64,000 nucleotides of DNA, taken from assembly GCF_042693015.1 (NCBI RefSeq), contig NZ_CP170544.1, positions 4,588,001-4,652,000 of the forward strand, given 5' to 3'. How positions within the stretch are numbered: position 1 is the stretch's first letter; the number at the start of each line of letters is the position of its first letter. The translations under genes were made by a program, and so were the position numbers. The notes under the pieces were generated by a model, which saw only the letters and a list, made by a program, of their open reading frames with translations, ran no database searches and had not been told where the DNA came from. Below, piece after piece: positions 8,682 through 17,565 of this stretch. This DNA comes from Sphingomonas_E sp042693015 (GTDB lineage Bacteria; Pseudomonadota; Alphaproteobacteria; Sphingomonadales; Sphingomonadaceae).

Positions 8682-9892
8682 ACCTCATGACCCAGACCCG
8701 CCCGCTCGACTGGCTGGCCGACTTCCCGGCGATCCCCGAAGGCTGGGCCTATCTCGATACCGCCGCGACGGCGCAGAAGCCGCAGGTGGTGATCGACGCG
8801 ATCGCGCGGGCCTATGGCGAGACCTATGCCACGGTCCACCGCGGCGTCTACCAGCGCTCGGCCGATATGACGGTGGCGTTCGAAGCCTCGCGCCAACGCG
8901 TCGCGCGCTTCATCGGCGCGGGCTCGGCCGACGAGATCGTCTTCGTCCGTGGCGCGACTGAGGGCATCAACCTTGTCGCCAATAGCTGGGGCAACACCCA
9001 CCTCAAGGCCGGCGACCGCATCCTGCTCTCGATGCTGGAGCATCATTCGAATATCGTCCCCTGGCAGCTGCTGCGCGATCGCGTGGGTGTGGAGATCGAC
9101 GTCGCGCCGCTGACCGCTGACGGCCGGATCGATCTGGATGCGGTAGAGGCGATGCTGACGCCGGCGCACAAGCTGGTCGCGCTCGCCCATGTCTCCAACG
9201 TGCTGGGCTCAGTGCTCGACGTGCGGCGCGCGGCGGAGCTTGCCCATGCTGTCGGGGCGCGATTGCTGGTCGATGGCTGCCAGGCGGTGCCGCGGCTAGG
9301 CGTCGACGTGGCGGCGCTCGGCTGCGACTTCTATGTCTTCTCTGGCCACAAGCTTTATGGCCCCACCGGTCTGGGCGTGCTCTGGGCGCGACCGGAACTG
9401 CTCGAATCCATGCCGCCCTGGCATGGCGGCGGATCGATGATCGACAAGGTGAGTTTCGAGCGCACCACTTATGCGCCGCCGCCGGCGCGGTTCGAGGCGG
9501 GGACGCCGCATGTCGTGGGGGTCGTCGGCCTCCATGCCGCGATCGACTATGTCGATGCGATCGGCCTCGATGCGATCCATGCGCATGAGACGGCGCTGGT
9601 CCGCGCGGCGCGCGATGCGCTGTCCGGCATCAACAGTGTCCGCCTGTTCGGGCCGGAAGATTCGGCTGGTATCGTCAGCTTTGCGATCGAGGGGGTTCAT
9701 CCCCACGATATCGGCACCATATTGGATGAGGCGCATGTGGCGATCCGCGCTGGCCACCATTGCGCGCAGCCGCTGATGGAGCATCTGGGCGTGCCTGCCA
9801 CCGCGCGGGCGAGCTTCGGTGTCTATAATTCGCAGGCCGACGTGGATGCGCTGGCCAAGGGGATCGAACGGGTGACGAGAATTTTCGGATGA
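8678..9892 (+). CDS. sufS: Cysteine desulfurase SufS
   Basis: A 404-residue PLP enzyme of aminotransferase class V that releases sulfur from cysteine for cluster assembly. The PLP lysine is K225 in FSGHKLYGPTG, and the catalytic cysteine is C362 in RAGHHCAQP, the group II desulfurase context. It starts with GTG overlapping the sufD stop; ATG at 8687 is an alternative. No SufE or SufU sulfur acceptor is encoded in the window, so the activator must lie elsewhere or be replaced. Confidence 0.97.
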   Translation: MNLMTQTRPLDWLADFPAIPEGWAYLDTAATAQKPQVVIDAIARAYGETYATVHRGVYQRSADMTVAFEASRQRVARFIGAGSADEIVFVRGATEGINLVANSWGNTHLKAGDRILLSMLEHHSNIVPWQLLRDRVGVEIDVAPLTADGRIDLDAVEAMLTPAHKLVALAHVSNVLGSVLDVRRAAELAHAVGARLLVDGCQAVPRLGVDVAALGCDFYVFSGHKLYGPTGLGVLWARPELLESMPPWHGGGSMIDKVSFERTTYAPPPARFEAGTPHVVGVVGLHAAIDYVDAIGLDAIHAHETALVRAARDALSGINSVRLFGPEDSAGIVSFAIEGVHPHDIGTILDEAHVAIRAGHHCAQPLMEHLGVPATARASFGVYNSQADVDALAKGIERVTRIFG

Positions 9893-10347
9893 ACGAAGAG
9901 ACCAAGATCCAGACCGAAGAGGTCAGCGCCGTAGCGACGCCGCCGCGCGCCCGCGTGGAGGATGCGGTGGAAGAACGCCCGCGCGACTATCTCGAGGGCT
10001 TCTTGTCGCAGAAGCCCGTGGAGCAGGGTGTGGGCGAGCCCGGGGGCGATGTCTATGAAGGCGTGATCGCCGCTCTCAAGGAAATCTACGATCCCGAGAT
10101 TCCGGTGAACATCTACGATCTCGGGCTGATCTACGGCGTCGATGTCGATGGCGACAACCATGTGCTTGTCACCATGACGCTGACGACGCCGCATTGCCCG
10201 GTCGCCGAATCCATGCCAGGCGAGGTGGAACTGCGTGTCGGATCGGTGCCGGGCGTCGGCGTCGCCGAAGTCAATCTCGTCTGGGATCCGCCATGGGATC
10301 CGCAGAAGATGTCCGATGAGGCCAAGCTCGAACTGGGAATGCTGTGA
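9889..10347 (+). CDS. sufT: Fe-S maturation protein SufT (DUF59)
   Basis: A 152-residue protein whose C-terminal ~100 residues form a DUF59/MIP18 domain: IYDPEIPVNIYDLGLIYGV, TTPHCPVAESMPG and VWDPPWDPQKMS. DUF59 proteins in suf operons act as accessory maturation factors. The first ~50 residues are polar and unconserved in look. The start ATG overlaps the sufS stop (ATGA) and the stop touches the sufA start. Confidence 0.95.
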   Translation: MNEETKIQTEEVSAVATPPRARVEDAVEERPRDYLEGFLSQKPVEQGVGEPGGDVYEGVIAALKEIYDPEIPVNIYDLGLIYGVDVDGDNHVLVTMTLTTPHCPVAESMPGEVELRVGSVPGVGVAEVNLVWDPPWDPQKMSDEAKLELGML

Positions 10348-10700
10348 TGACCACGACGACCCGCGCCCGCCCTGCCGCGCTGATCCTGACGCCATCCGCC
10401 GAACAGCGGATTGCGGACCTGATGGCGCGCGCCCCGGAAGGTGCAGTGGGCGTCAAGCTGTCGACCCCGCGCCGCGGTTGTTCGGGCCTCGCTTATTCGG
10501 TCGATTACGTCACCGAAGTCGATCCGTTCGACGAGAAGATCACCACCCCCGGCGGCGATTTCTATGTCGATGGCGGCTCGATCCTCTATCTGATCGGATC
10601 GACGGTGGAGTGGGTCGAGGACGATTTCACCGCCGGCTTCGTCTTTCAGAACCCCAACGCCAAGGGTGCCTGCGGCTGCGGCGAGAGCTTCACCGTCTGA
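10347..10700 (+). CDS. sufA: A-type Fe-S carrier protein (SufA/ErpA-like)
   Basis: A 117-residue HesB/IscA-family carrier that takes clusters from SufBCD to apoproteins. The three conserved cysteines are C45 (RRGCSGLAY), C109 and C111 (ACGCGESF). ATG at 10347 overlaps the sufT stop; GTG at 10344 would add one residue. It is the last gene of the operon and converges with the FemAB-like gene three bases on. The ErpA/SufA distinction is taken from context, not from sequence. Confidence 0.93.
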   Translation: MTTTTRARPAALILTPSAEQRIADLMARAPEGAVGVKLSTPRRGCSGLAYSVDYVTEVDPFDEKITTPGGDFYVDGGSILYLIGSTVEWVEDDFTAGFVFQNPNAKGACGCGESFTV

Positions 10701-10703
10701 CGA

Positions 10704-11855
10704 TCAGCCGCCGCGCTTGAACGGTCCCATTTCGGCGAGCACATCGATCTCGTTCGCGATGGCGCGGCGCTCGCTTTCCAGATAGTCGGCAACTGCCCGG
10801 CGAAAGCCCGGATCGGGAATGAAATGGGCGGACCAGGTGGCCACCGGCTCATAGCCGCGCGCGAGCTTGTGTTCACCCTGCGCGCCGGCTTCGACGCGGG
10901 CGAGGCCACGGGCGATGGCAGCGTCGATCGCCTGATAATAGCAAAGCTCGAAATGGAGGAAGGGCACCTCCTCCACCGCGCCCCAATAGCGACCGTAGAG
11001 CGTGTCCATGCCGATCAGGTTGAGCGCGCCGGCGATCGGCTGGCCGTCGCGCAGAGCGAGGATCAGCAGCACCTTGTCCGACATCCGCTCGCTCAGCAAC
11101 GAGAAGAATTGCCGCGTCAGATAGGGCCGGCCCCATTTGCGCGATCCCGTATCCTGATAGAAATGCCAGAAGGCATCCCAATACGCCTCGGTCAGGTCGC
11201 TGCCGGAGACGTGTGCGATCTCCAGCCCCTCGACCGCGGCGGCGCGTTCCTTGCGGATCGCCTTGCGCTTGCGGCTGGCGAGGGCGCTCAGGAAGTCGTC
11301 GAAGCAGGCATAGCCGTGATTGGCCCAGTGGAACTGGCGGTCGCTGCGGATCAGCCAGCCGGCGGCTTCGAACAGCGGCACCTGCTCGGGATCGACGAAG
11401 GTTGCGTGGGCGGAGGACAGGCCGTTCTGGCGCACCACCGTTTCGAGCGCACCGATCAGCGCGGGCGCCAGCGCCTCATCGCGCAACAGCAGCCGCGGGC
11501 CGGGGACCGGGCTGAACGGCGACGCGATCTGGAGCTTGGGATAATAGCGCCCGCCGGCCCGCTCCCAGGCATCGGCCCAGGCATGATCGAAGACATATTC
11601 GCCCTGGCTGTGGCTCTTGGCATAAGCTGGTGCGATCGCGGCGGGGCGGCCGTCGGCGCCGTCGATCAGGATCGGCAGCGGCTGCCAGCCGCGCTGGGCG
11701 GTGGCGCTTCCCGATTCCTCCAGCGCGGACAGGAAGGCGTGGGCAACGAAGGGATTGCCATCGCCGGCGCAGGCATCCCAATCCGCGGCGGGAACCGCGC
11801 AGACGCCTTCGGCCATGCGGGCGAGGATGTCGCGCTCAGCCAAGCGTGCGCTCAT
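10704..11855 (-). CDS. FemAB-like / GNAT-fold protein (DUF482 family)
   Basis: A 383-residue protein resembling the FemAB-like DUF482 family of acyl-transfer fold proteins. Recognisable segments are NPFVAHAFLSALEESG near the N-terminus, FDDFLSALASRKRKAIRKER mid-protein, and YWGAVEEVPFLHFELCYYQ followed by GAQGEHKLARGYEP. The substrate is unknown. Its start overlaps the end of the glycerophosphodiesterase gene by 20 bases with no clear ribosome binding site, suggesting coupled translation. It is the last gene of a minus-strand set with RidA and a transporter upstream. Confidence 0.85.
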   Translation of the reverse strand: MSARLAERDILARMAEGVCAVPAADWDACAGDGNPFVAHAFLSALEESGSATAQRGWQPLPILIDGADGRPAAIAPAYAKSHSQGEYVFDHAWADAWERAGGRYYPKLQIASPFSPVPGPRLLLRDEALAPALIGALETVVRQNGLSSAHATFVDPEQVPLFEAAGWLIRSDRQFHWANHGYACFDDFLSALASRKRKAIRKERAAAVEGLEIAHVSGSDLTEAYWDAFWHFYQDTGSRKWGRPYLTRQFFSLLSERMSDKVLLILALRDGQPIAGALNLIGMDTLYGRYWGAVEEVPFLHFELCYYQAIDAAIARGLARVEAGAQGEHKLARGYEPVATWSAHFIPDPGFRRAVADYLESERRAIANEIDVLAEMGPFKRGG

Positions 11856-12576
11856 AGATGGGGGCGTCGGCGTGGAGCGCGACGGTCGCCTCGTCGGCGG
11901 GGCTGCGCACCGTCCAGCTCAGCACGGGCAGGCCGGCGGCGCGGGCGGCGGCGGCGAAGCGCGAGGGCAGGTCGCGGACGTCATAGGCCAGAAAATCGGG
12001 TCTCGCCCGCCAGAGTGCAAGGTGGCGCTCCCACCATCCTCGGAAGGACTTCTTGCCTTCCTCGGTAACGACCAGCCCGCGGACGATGTGCGGGGCGTGG
12101 GTGGCGAACCAGCGGGCGGCCTGGGGGTTGAACGACATCACCGCGACCGGACCGGCATAATCGGCGAGCGCATCGCGCACTGCGGCGCAGAGGCGGGCGG
12201 GGGTGCGCTCTCTGCTCTTGATCTCGATGAGGAGGGGGGCGCGGCCGGCGATGAGGTTGAGAGTCTGGTTTAGACTGGAAAGCCCTTCGGCGGTGTTGGA
12301 AAGTTGGATTTGCGCGAGCTCGGCCGCGGTGCGATCGGCCAGCGGGCCGGTCTCGGCGGTCAGGCGGTGGAGCGTGTAATCGTGGAAGACGATCGCCTGC
12401 CCGTCGCGGCTTTCCTGGACGTCGAGCTCGATGCCGTCGCCATTGGCGATCGCGGCGCGGAACGCGGCCTGGCTGTTTTCGACCAAGCCGGCCCCATGCA
12501 ACCCGCGGTGCGCGTAGCGCCGGCCCTTCAGGAAGGCGGCGCGGCTATCAGGCCGGCCGGACGGCAATGATCGCAT
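11836..12576 (-). CDS. Glycerophosphodiester phosphodiesterase
   Basis: A 246-residue GDPD-family barrel that hydrolyses glycerophosphodiesters to glycerol-3-phosphate and an alcohol. The catalytic and metal motifs are visible: AHRGLHG, ENSQAAF, GIELDVQESRDG and VFHDYTLHRLT. There is no signal peptide, so it is probably cytoplasmic. The chosen ATG overlaps the ridA end by 29 bases. It is probably co-transcribed with ridA upstream and the FemAB-like gene downstream. Confidence 0.92.
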   Translation of the reverse strand: MRSLPSGRPDSRAAFLKGRRYAHRGLHGAGLVENSQAAFRAAIANGDGIELDVQESRDGQAIVFHDYTLHRLTAETGPLADRTAAELAQIQLSNTAEGLSSLNQTLNLIAGRAPLLIEIKSRERTPARLCAAVRDALADYAGPVAVMSFNPQAARWFATHAPHIVRGLVVTEEGKKSFRGWWERHLALWRARPDFLAYDVRDLPSRFAAAARAAGLPVLSWTVRSPADEATVALHADAPIYERTLG

Positions 12577-13015
12577 CAACCTCGACCGCCGCGCCCAGCG
12601 GCAGCACCGGCACGCCCACCGCCGAGCGGGCGTGGCGGCCAGCATCGCCGAACACGGCGACCATCAGTTCGGAGGCGCCATTGGCGACCTTGGGCTGATC
12701 GGTGAAATCCACAGTCGACGAGATGAAGGCGCCGAGCTTCACGACGCGCTCCACGCGGTCGAGATTACCACCCAGCGCCGCCTTGATCTGCGCGATCAGC
12801 ATGATGCCGCAGCGTTCGGCCGCGGCGCGACCGGCATCGACGTCGACATCCTGACCCAGCCGGCCGGTGATCAGTGATCCATCCTGCCGGAAGGGGAGCT
12901 GGCCCGAGATGTGGAGCAGCCCGTTGGCTTCGACCGCCGGCACATAAGCGGCGACGGGGGCGGCGGGCTGGGGAAGGGTGAGGCCGAGTTCGGCGATGCG
13001 TGCTTCGATGCTCAT
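12548..13015 (-). CDS. RidA/YjgF family protein
   Basis: A 155-residue member of the RidA superfamily, the longer subgroup starting MSIEARIAELGLTLP. Blocks include LLHISGQLPF, MLIAQIKAALGGNLDRVERVVKL and a C-terminal SAVGVPVLPLGAAVEVDAI. RidA proteins deaminate reactive imine/enamine intermediates, but subgroup function varies and the exact substrate cannot be read. ATG at 13015 is chosen because it has AGAAGAG upstream and matches family starts; an upstream ATG would add 12 basic residues. Confidence 0.9.
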   Translation of the reverse strand: MSIEARIAELGLTLPQPAAPVAAYVPAVEANGLLHISGQLPFRQDGSLITGRLGQDVDVDAGRAAAERCGIMLIAQIKAALGGNLDRVERVVKLGAFISSTVDFTDQPKVANGASELMVAVFGDAGRHARSAVGVPVLPLGAAVEVDAIIAVRPA

Positions 13016-13047
13016 GGCCGTTCTCTTCTGCCGCCGGGCCGGATGCG

Positions 13048-13956
13048 TCAAGGGGCGGCAGGCGCGCGATGGAGCAGCGCGGCTATCAGGATGCCCGCCA
13101 GAATCAGCCCCATGCCGACGAGATGATAGCTGTGCAGCGGCTCGCCCAGCAGCGCCGCCGCCAGCCCCGCGCCGAACAAGGGCATCAGGCTGATCGTCTG
13201 GCCGGCGCGCGCCGCACCGATCGCGTCGACCGCCGAATTGAACAGGAAATACGCGATCACCGACGGGAAGATGGCGACATAAGCGAAGGCAAGCACCACC
13301 CCCGGCCGCCAGTCGATCGCGGCGATCCGCTCCGCCTCACCGATGCTGAGCGGCAGCATCGCCAGCGCAGCGATCAGGAAGGTGGCGACGAGGAAACTGA
13401 ACGGCCGCACCGCGGGGCGGATGCGCAGCAGGCTAGTGTAGCAGGCCCAGGCAAGCACCCCGCAGGAGATGAGGAGATCGCCATAGCCCAGCCGCAACCC
13501 GGCCAGCACATGGAGGTCCGCGCGGACGATGACGAGGAGGACGCCGGCCGTCGACAGGATGACGCCGGCAATCTGCCACGGCCCGGCGCGATCGCGGAAG
13601 AAGATCGCGTTGAAACCCAGCACCAGCGCGGGGATCGCGGCTTGCAGCAACAGGCCGTTGGTGGCGGTGGTGTAGCCCAGCCCCCAATAGAGAAAGCCGT
13701 TGAAGCCGGCGACGCCGACCAGCCCCAGCAACAGCACCGGCTTCCACCCTGCCCGCAGCGCCGGCAGGTCGCGCCGCAGATCGGCCCAGGCAAAGGGCAG
13801 CAGGATCAGCAGCGCCACCGCCCAGCGGACGAAGGCGAGCGTGAAGGGCGGAATATCATCGCGCACCGCCCGCCCGACGATCGAATTGCCCGCCCAGAAC
13901 AGCATGACGAAGGCCAGCATGGCATAAGCGCGGGCGGTGTTCGGCTGCTTTGTCAT
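13048..13956 (-). CDS. EamA/DMT superfamily transporter
   Basis: A 302-residue integral membrane protein with about ten hydrophobic helices in two EamA repeats, beginning TARAYAMLAFVMLFWAGNSIVGR and with the second repeat near LGYGDLLISCGVLAWACYTSLL. It is a drug/metabolite exporter type; the substrate is unknown. It is the first gene of the minus-strand set leading to ridA, 32 bases away. No regulatory site was identified. Confidence 0.92.
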   Translation of the reverse strand: MTKQPNTARAYAMLAFVMLFWAGNSIVGRAVRDDIPPFTLAFVRWAVALLILLPFAWADLRRDLPALRAGWKPVLLLGLVGVAGFNGFLYWGLGYTTATNGLLLQAAIPALVLGFNAIFFRDRAGPWQIAGVILSTAGVLLVIVRADLHVLAGLRLGYGDLLISCGVLAWACYTSLLRIRPAVRPFSFLVATFLIAALAMLPLSIGEAERIAAIDWRPGVVLAFAYVAIFPSVIAYFLFNSAVDAIGAARAGQTISLMPLFGAGLAAALLGEPLHSYHLVGMGLILAGILIAALLHRAPAAP

Positions 13957-14090
13957 GGGGTTGGCGTAGCGATGGGAGTGGCCGGGGGCTAGGCCGCGTG
14001 GACAAATTCCGTCTGCCGTTGCCAGGCTGTTATCCGCGTTATCTGCTGAATTGCTGACTGTCAGGACACGCTGACATTGCGGACCTTCTA

Positions 14091-14542
14091 CTCCCCTCCC
14101 TGAAAGGGAGGGGTTGGGGGTGGGTTGGCGTGCGGAGCGCGCCTTACTAACCTTGCGTCATGTCGCGGGTGCCCGAGCATATGACAGCCAATGCGCGTGC
14201 CCTGCGCAACGGCCAAACCGAAGCCGAGCGCATGATCTGGCGACGGCTGTCACGTTTTCGACCGCGCTTCACCCGGCAATTGGTGGTTGGCCCCTACATT
14301 CTCGACCTCGCCTGCCGATCGGTAAAACTGGCGGTCGAGTTCGACGGTAGCCAGCACCTCGGCGCCGAGGACTATGATGCGCGGCGCTCCCAATTCCTGG
14401 CGGACAATGGCTGGACCGTCATTCGCTTCCGGAACGGCGAGGTTCTCGCCAATCCCGACGGTGTGGCTGAGGCAATCCTTGCAAAGACCGCCGAGTGCCT
14501 CGGCGGAACCCACCCCCAGCCCCTCCCTTCCAGGGAGGGGAG
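14091..14542. mobile_element. 36-bp inverted-repeat unit carrying a DUF559 gene
   Basis: Left arm 14091-14126 and right arm 14507-14542 are inverted repeats matching at 34 of 36 positions. Each arm contains its own small CCCTCCCT hairpin. Between the arms lies a DUF559 nuclease-like gene whose last codons run through the right arm. A second unit at 30185-30330 has the same arms and the same 17-bp hairpin beside the right arm but no gene. No target-site duplication is clear and similarity extends a few bases beyond the arms, so the boundaries are approximate. Mobility is inferred. Confidence 0.65.
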
Positions 14543-14555
14543 GAAGAGGCGCTAA
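14160..14555 (+). CDS. DUF559 nuclease-like protein inside an inverted-repeat unit
   Basis: 131 residues. The body matches DUF559, a Vsr-like PD-(D/E)XK fold: LRNGQTEAERMIWRRL, VGPYILDLACRSVKLAVEFD, GSQH and GWTVIRFRNGEVLANPDGV. The probable active-site residues are in EFDGSQH. The last ~20 residues (CLGGTHPQPLPSREG) are encoded by the right repeat arm and are not domain sequence. ATG at 14181 is an alternative start. DUF559 function is unproven; DNA cleavage or repair is an inference from the fold. Confidence 0.85.
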   Translation: MSRVPEHMTANARALRNGQTEAERMIWRRLSRFRPRFTRQLVVGPYILDLACRSVKLAVEFDGSQHLGAEDYDARRSQFLADNGWTVIRFRNGEVLANPDGVAEAILAKTAECLGGTHPQPLPSREGRKRR

Positions 14556-14826
14556 CGTCCACTCCCCCCGACACAGCCGACATCCCGCCGCCCCGTACGG
14601 TCTCCCGAAACCCCACGATGGCTAATCTCCGCGCGGCCTAAACTCGGTCGGTCCAATCGCTATGGCCCCCGTGTGATGGACCGACGATCCGGGGGTGCTA
14701 TTCATGCCAGGATCTACATCCTCCATCGCAGACCGGGATCGTTGTGTTTACCAATCACATCAATGGCCAGTGCGTCGTCGCGCGCATCTTTCGGGCTGCT
14801 GCCCGATATGAACGCCCGGTGTTTCC

Positions 14827-16860
14827 ATGGGCGTGACCCAACGTCGCGCAAGCGTCCGTCTTATCACTGTAACGCTGCTCGGCCTGATGCTCATCGCCGC
14901 CTCGCCGGTGATCCCGCCATGGGGATTCGATCTTGGCGGGATGGACCGGTCGGTAAAGCCGGGCGATGATTTTGACCGATATAGCAGCGGTGCCTGGAAG
15001 CAGGCCAATCCGATCCCGCCGGACCGCAGCGCCTGGAGTCCCTTCCTGATGCTCCGCGCCAAGGCGGAGGGCGACGTCAAGGCGATCGTCGATGACATTG
15101 CCGGACGGCCGCAGCCGGCCGGATCGATCGAGCGCAAGATCGCCGATACCTACAACGCCTATCTCGACACCAAGGCGATCGAGGCGGCGGGGCTGGCGCC
15201 GGTTGGCGCGGACCTTGCGCTGATTGCCGCCGCCCGATCGCACAAGGATGTCGCGCGGCTGATGGGGCATCCCGAACTTGGGCTCGGCGGCCCCTTGTCG
15301 CTCTCCGTCTGGCCGGACGCCGCGAACCCCGATCGCTATGCGATCAACATCGTCCAGTCGGGCCTCAGCCTTCCCGACCGGACTTATTATCTGAACAGCG
15401 ACGCACGGTTCGTCGAAGTGCGGGCCAAGTTCCGATCCTATGTCGCGGCGATGCTGGGACTTGGGCATTATCCGAACCCGGAGGCAGCGGCCGACGCAGT
15501 GGTGGCGCTGGAGACGGCGATCGCGCAAGCGCATTGGACGCGCGAGAAACGCGCCGATCGCGACCTGACCTATCACCCCAAATCCCGCGCCGAGCTCAAG
15601 GCCTTCGCACCGGATTATCCGTGGGACGCGGCGCTCGCCGCGCTCGGGATACCCCGCCACGATTTTTACGTCGTCAAGGAGGACAGCGCGGTCCGGGACC
15701 TGACCAGGCTGTTCCGCGACACGCCGGTCGAGACGTGGCGTGCCTATATGACGTTCCGTTATCTGAACGGCATGGCCGATGTGCTTCCCGCGGCCTTCGA
15801 CGACCTGGCGTTCGACTTCAACGGGCGCGTGCTTTCCGGCCAGCCGCAGAAGCGCGAGCGCTGGAAACGCGCCACCGTCGCGCTCAACGCGGCGCTCGGC
15901 GAGGCGGTCGGCCAGCTCTATATCCAGCGCCATTTCACGCCGGAAGCCAAGGCCCAGATCACGGCGCTCGTCGAGAATCTGCGGGCCGCGTTCCGCATTC
16001 GGATTGAGCGGCTCGACTGGATGTCTACCGATACGAAGCAGGCTGCACTCACAAAGCTTGCGGCGATCCGCGTGAAGGTGGGCTATCCCGACAGTTGGCG
16101 CGACTATACGGCGCTGGAGGTTCGCGCCGGCGATCCCGTCGGCAACCGAAAGCGCGCTTTGTTGTGGGACTGGGAGCGCCGGATCGCGCGCCTGGGGCAA
16201 CCGACCGATCGCGACGAGTGGGGAATGACCCCGCAGAACGTCAACGCCTACTCCAACAGCTTCTTCAATGAGATCGTCTTTCCCGCCGCGATTCTGCAGC
16301 CGCCTTATTTCGATCCCGCGGCCGATCCAGCAGTGAATTACGGCGGCATCGGGGGCGTTATCGGCCACGAGATGAGCCACGCCTTCGACGATCAGGGCGC
16401 AAAGACCGATGCAAGAGGCGCCCAGCGCGATTGGTGGGACAAGCCCGACGCCGCCCGGTTCAAGACCATGGGCTCTCGCCTGGCCGGGCAATATTCGCAT
16501 TATGAGCCGATCCCGGGCAGTCACGTGAATGGCGAGACGACGCTCGGCGAGAATATCGGCGATCTTGGCGGCCTCAACATCGCGCTGGAGGCCTATCGTA
16601 TCGCGCTCCGTGGCAAGCCTGCGCTCATTCTGAACGGCACGACGGGCGACCAGCGCGTCTTTCTTTCGTGGGCCCAGACCTACCGGGAGAATATCAGGGA
16701 TGCGGCGCTCAGGGGCGATCTCGCATCGAACCCCCACAGCCCATCAAGGTTCAGGGTGAATGGCGTCGTCCGAAACATAGACGCCTGGTACCATGCGTTC
16801 GGCGTGAAGCCGGGCGATCGTCTCTACCTCGCTCCCGCGGACCGCGTGCGTATCTGGTAG
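14827..16860 (+). CDS. Exported M13 family zinc metallopeptidase
   Basis: 677 residues with an N-terminal signal sequence or anchor (LITVTLLGLMLIAASP). The neprilysin-type motifs are complete: NAYSNSFFNEIVFPAAILQ, the zinc helix HEMSH at 514-518, and ENIGDLGG with E575 as third ligand and D579. The C-terminus ends in the usual Trp (RVRIW). It would cleave peptides in the periplasm. It stands alone; the 270-base upstream gap holds a TCGGTCCA/TGGACCGA dyad (14648-14684) but no recognised promoter. Confidence 0.95.
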   Translation: MGVTQRRASVRLITVTLLGLMLIAASPVIPPWGFDLGGMDRSVKPGDDFDRYSSGAWKQANPIPPDRSAWSPFLMLRAKAEGDVKAIVDDIAGRPQPAGSIERKIADTYNAYLDTKAIEAAGLAPVGADLALIAAARSHKDVARLMGHPELGLGGPLSLSVWPDAANPDRYAINIVQSGLSLPDRTYYLNSDARFVEVRAKFRSYVAAMLGLGHYPNPEAAADAVVALETAIAQAHWTREKRADRDLTYHPKSRAELKAFAPDYPWDAALAALGIPRHDFYVVKEDSAVRDLTRLFRDTPVETWRAYMTFRYLNGMADVLPAAFDDLAFDFNGRVLSGQPQKRERWKRATVALNAALGEAVGQLYIQRHFTPEAKAQITALVENLRAAFRIRIERLDWMSTDTKQAALTKLAAIRVKVGYPDSWRDYTALEVRAGDPVGNRKRALLWDWERRIARLGQPTDRDEWGMTPQNVNAYSNSFFNEIVFPAAILQPPYFDPAADPAVNYGGIGGVIGHEMSHAFDDQGAKTDARGAQRDWWDKPDAARFKTMGSRLAGQYSHYEPIPGSHVNGETTLGENIGDLGGLNIALEAYRIALRGKPALILNGTTGDQRVFLSWAQTYRENIRDAALRGDLASNPHSPSRFRVNGVVRNIDAWYHAFGVKPGDRLYLAPADRVRIW

Positions 16861-16995
16861 GGGCGCGGTTGCTGGCGTGGGATGTAAGGCGAGCAGGCCC
16901 TATCGGGGGAATCCGCAACCGGCGTCGGGGTTTTATCCGATAGTGATCGTCAGCCGCCCCACCTAGCTTGAGCGCGATCATCCTGTTCGGGAGCC

Positions 16996-17559
16996 ATGCT
17001 TATGCTCGGAGTGCTTGCGAGGAACTGGTGGGCCTTCGCCGTTCGCGGCCTGCTGGGCGTGCTGTTCGGCGTGGTGGCGCTGACCTTTCCGGGCGCGACG
17101 ATGCTGTCGATCGTCTGGCTGTTCGGCGCCTATGCGATCGCCGACGGGATCTTCGCGATCATCGGCGCGGTGCGATCGGCCCGCGCGGGCGAGCAATGGG
17201 GATCGCTGGCCTTGGGCGGCGTGGTCGATATCGGCGCGGGCATCGTCGCTTTCCTGTGGCCGGGGCTGACGGTGGTGGTGTTCGTGCTGCTGATCGCGGT
17301 CTGGGCGCTGGTTTCGGGCGCTTTCATGCTGGCCGCCGCGGCCAAGGTGGATGCCGATCATGGCCGCTGGTGGCTGATACTCGGCGGCGTGGCCTCGCTC
17401 GCTTATGGCGCGTTGCTGCTGATCGCGCCGATGACGGGCGCGCTGGTGCTGACCTGGTGGATCGGCGCCTATGCGATCGTGCTGGGCGTGGCGTTCATCT
17501 TCCTCGCCTTCCGCCTGCGCGCGCGGCTGAAGCGCTGGTCGGGCGAGCAGCCGGCCTGA
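16996..17559 (+). CDS. HdeD family (DUF308) membrane protein
   Basis: A 187-residue protein with about six hydrophobic helices and internal repeats of the DUF308 pattern (WWAFAVRGLLGVLFGVVAL, LALGGVVDIGAGIVAFLWPG, LILGGVASLAYGALLL). HdeD of E. coli is linked to acid resistance; the molecular role is not established. The ribosome binding site GGGAG fits the second ATG at 17002 better than the first. It converges with the HAD hydrolase gene. Confidence 0.88.
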   Translation: MLMLGVLARNWWAFAVRGLLGVLFGVVALTFPGATMLSIVWLFGAYAIADGIFAIIGAVRSARAGEQWGSLALGGVVDIGAGIVAFLWPGLTVVVFVLLIAVWALVSGAFMLAAAAKVDADHGRWWLILGGVASLAYGALLLIAPMTGALVLTWWIGAYAIVLGVAFIFLAFRLRARLKRWSGEQPA

Positions 17560-17565
17560 GCCGGC

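Noticed and set aside
14673..14969. Possible 98-codon gene before the M13 peptidase
   Set aside because: Overlaps the peptidase start in another frame and has no ribosome binding site or coding-like composition.
14755..16737. A 660-codon open frame opposite the M13 peptidase gene
   Set aside because: It is the antisense shadow of a gene with complete M13 motifs; the predicted protein is Arg/Gly/Ile-rich without domains, as expected in GC-rich DNA.
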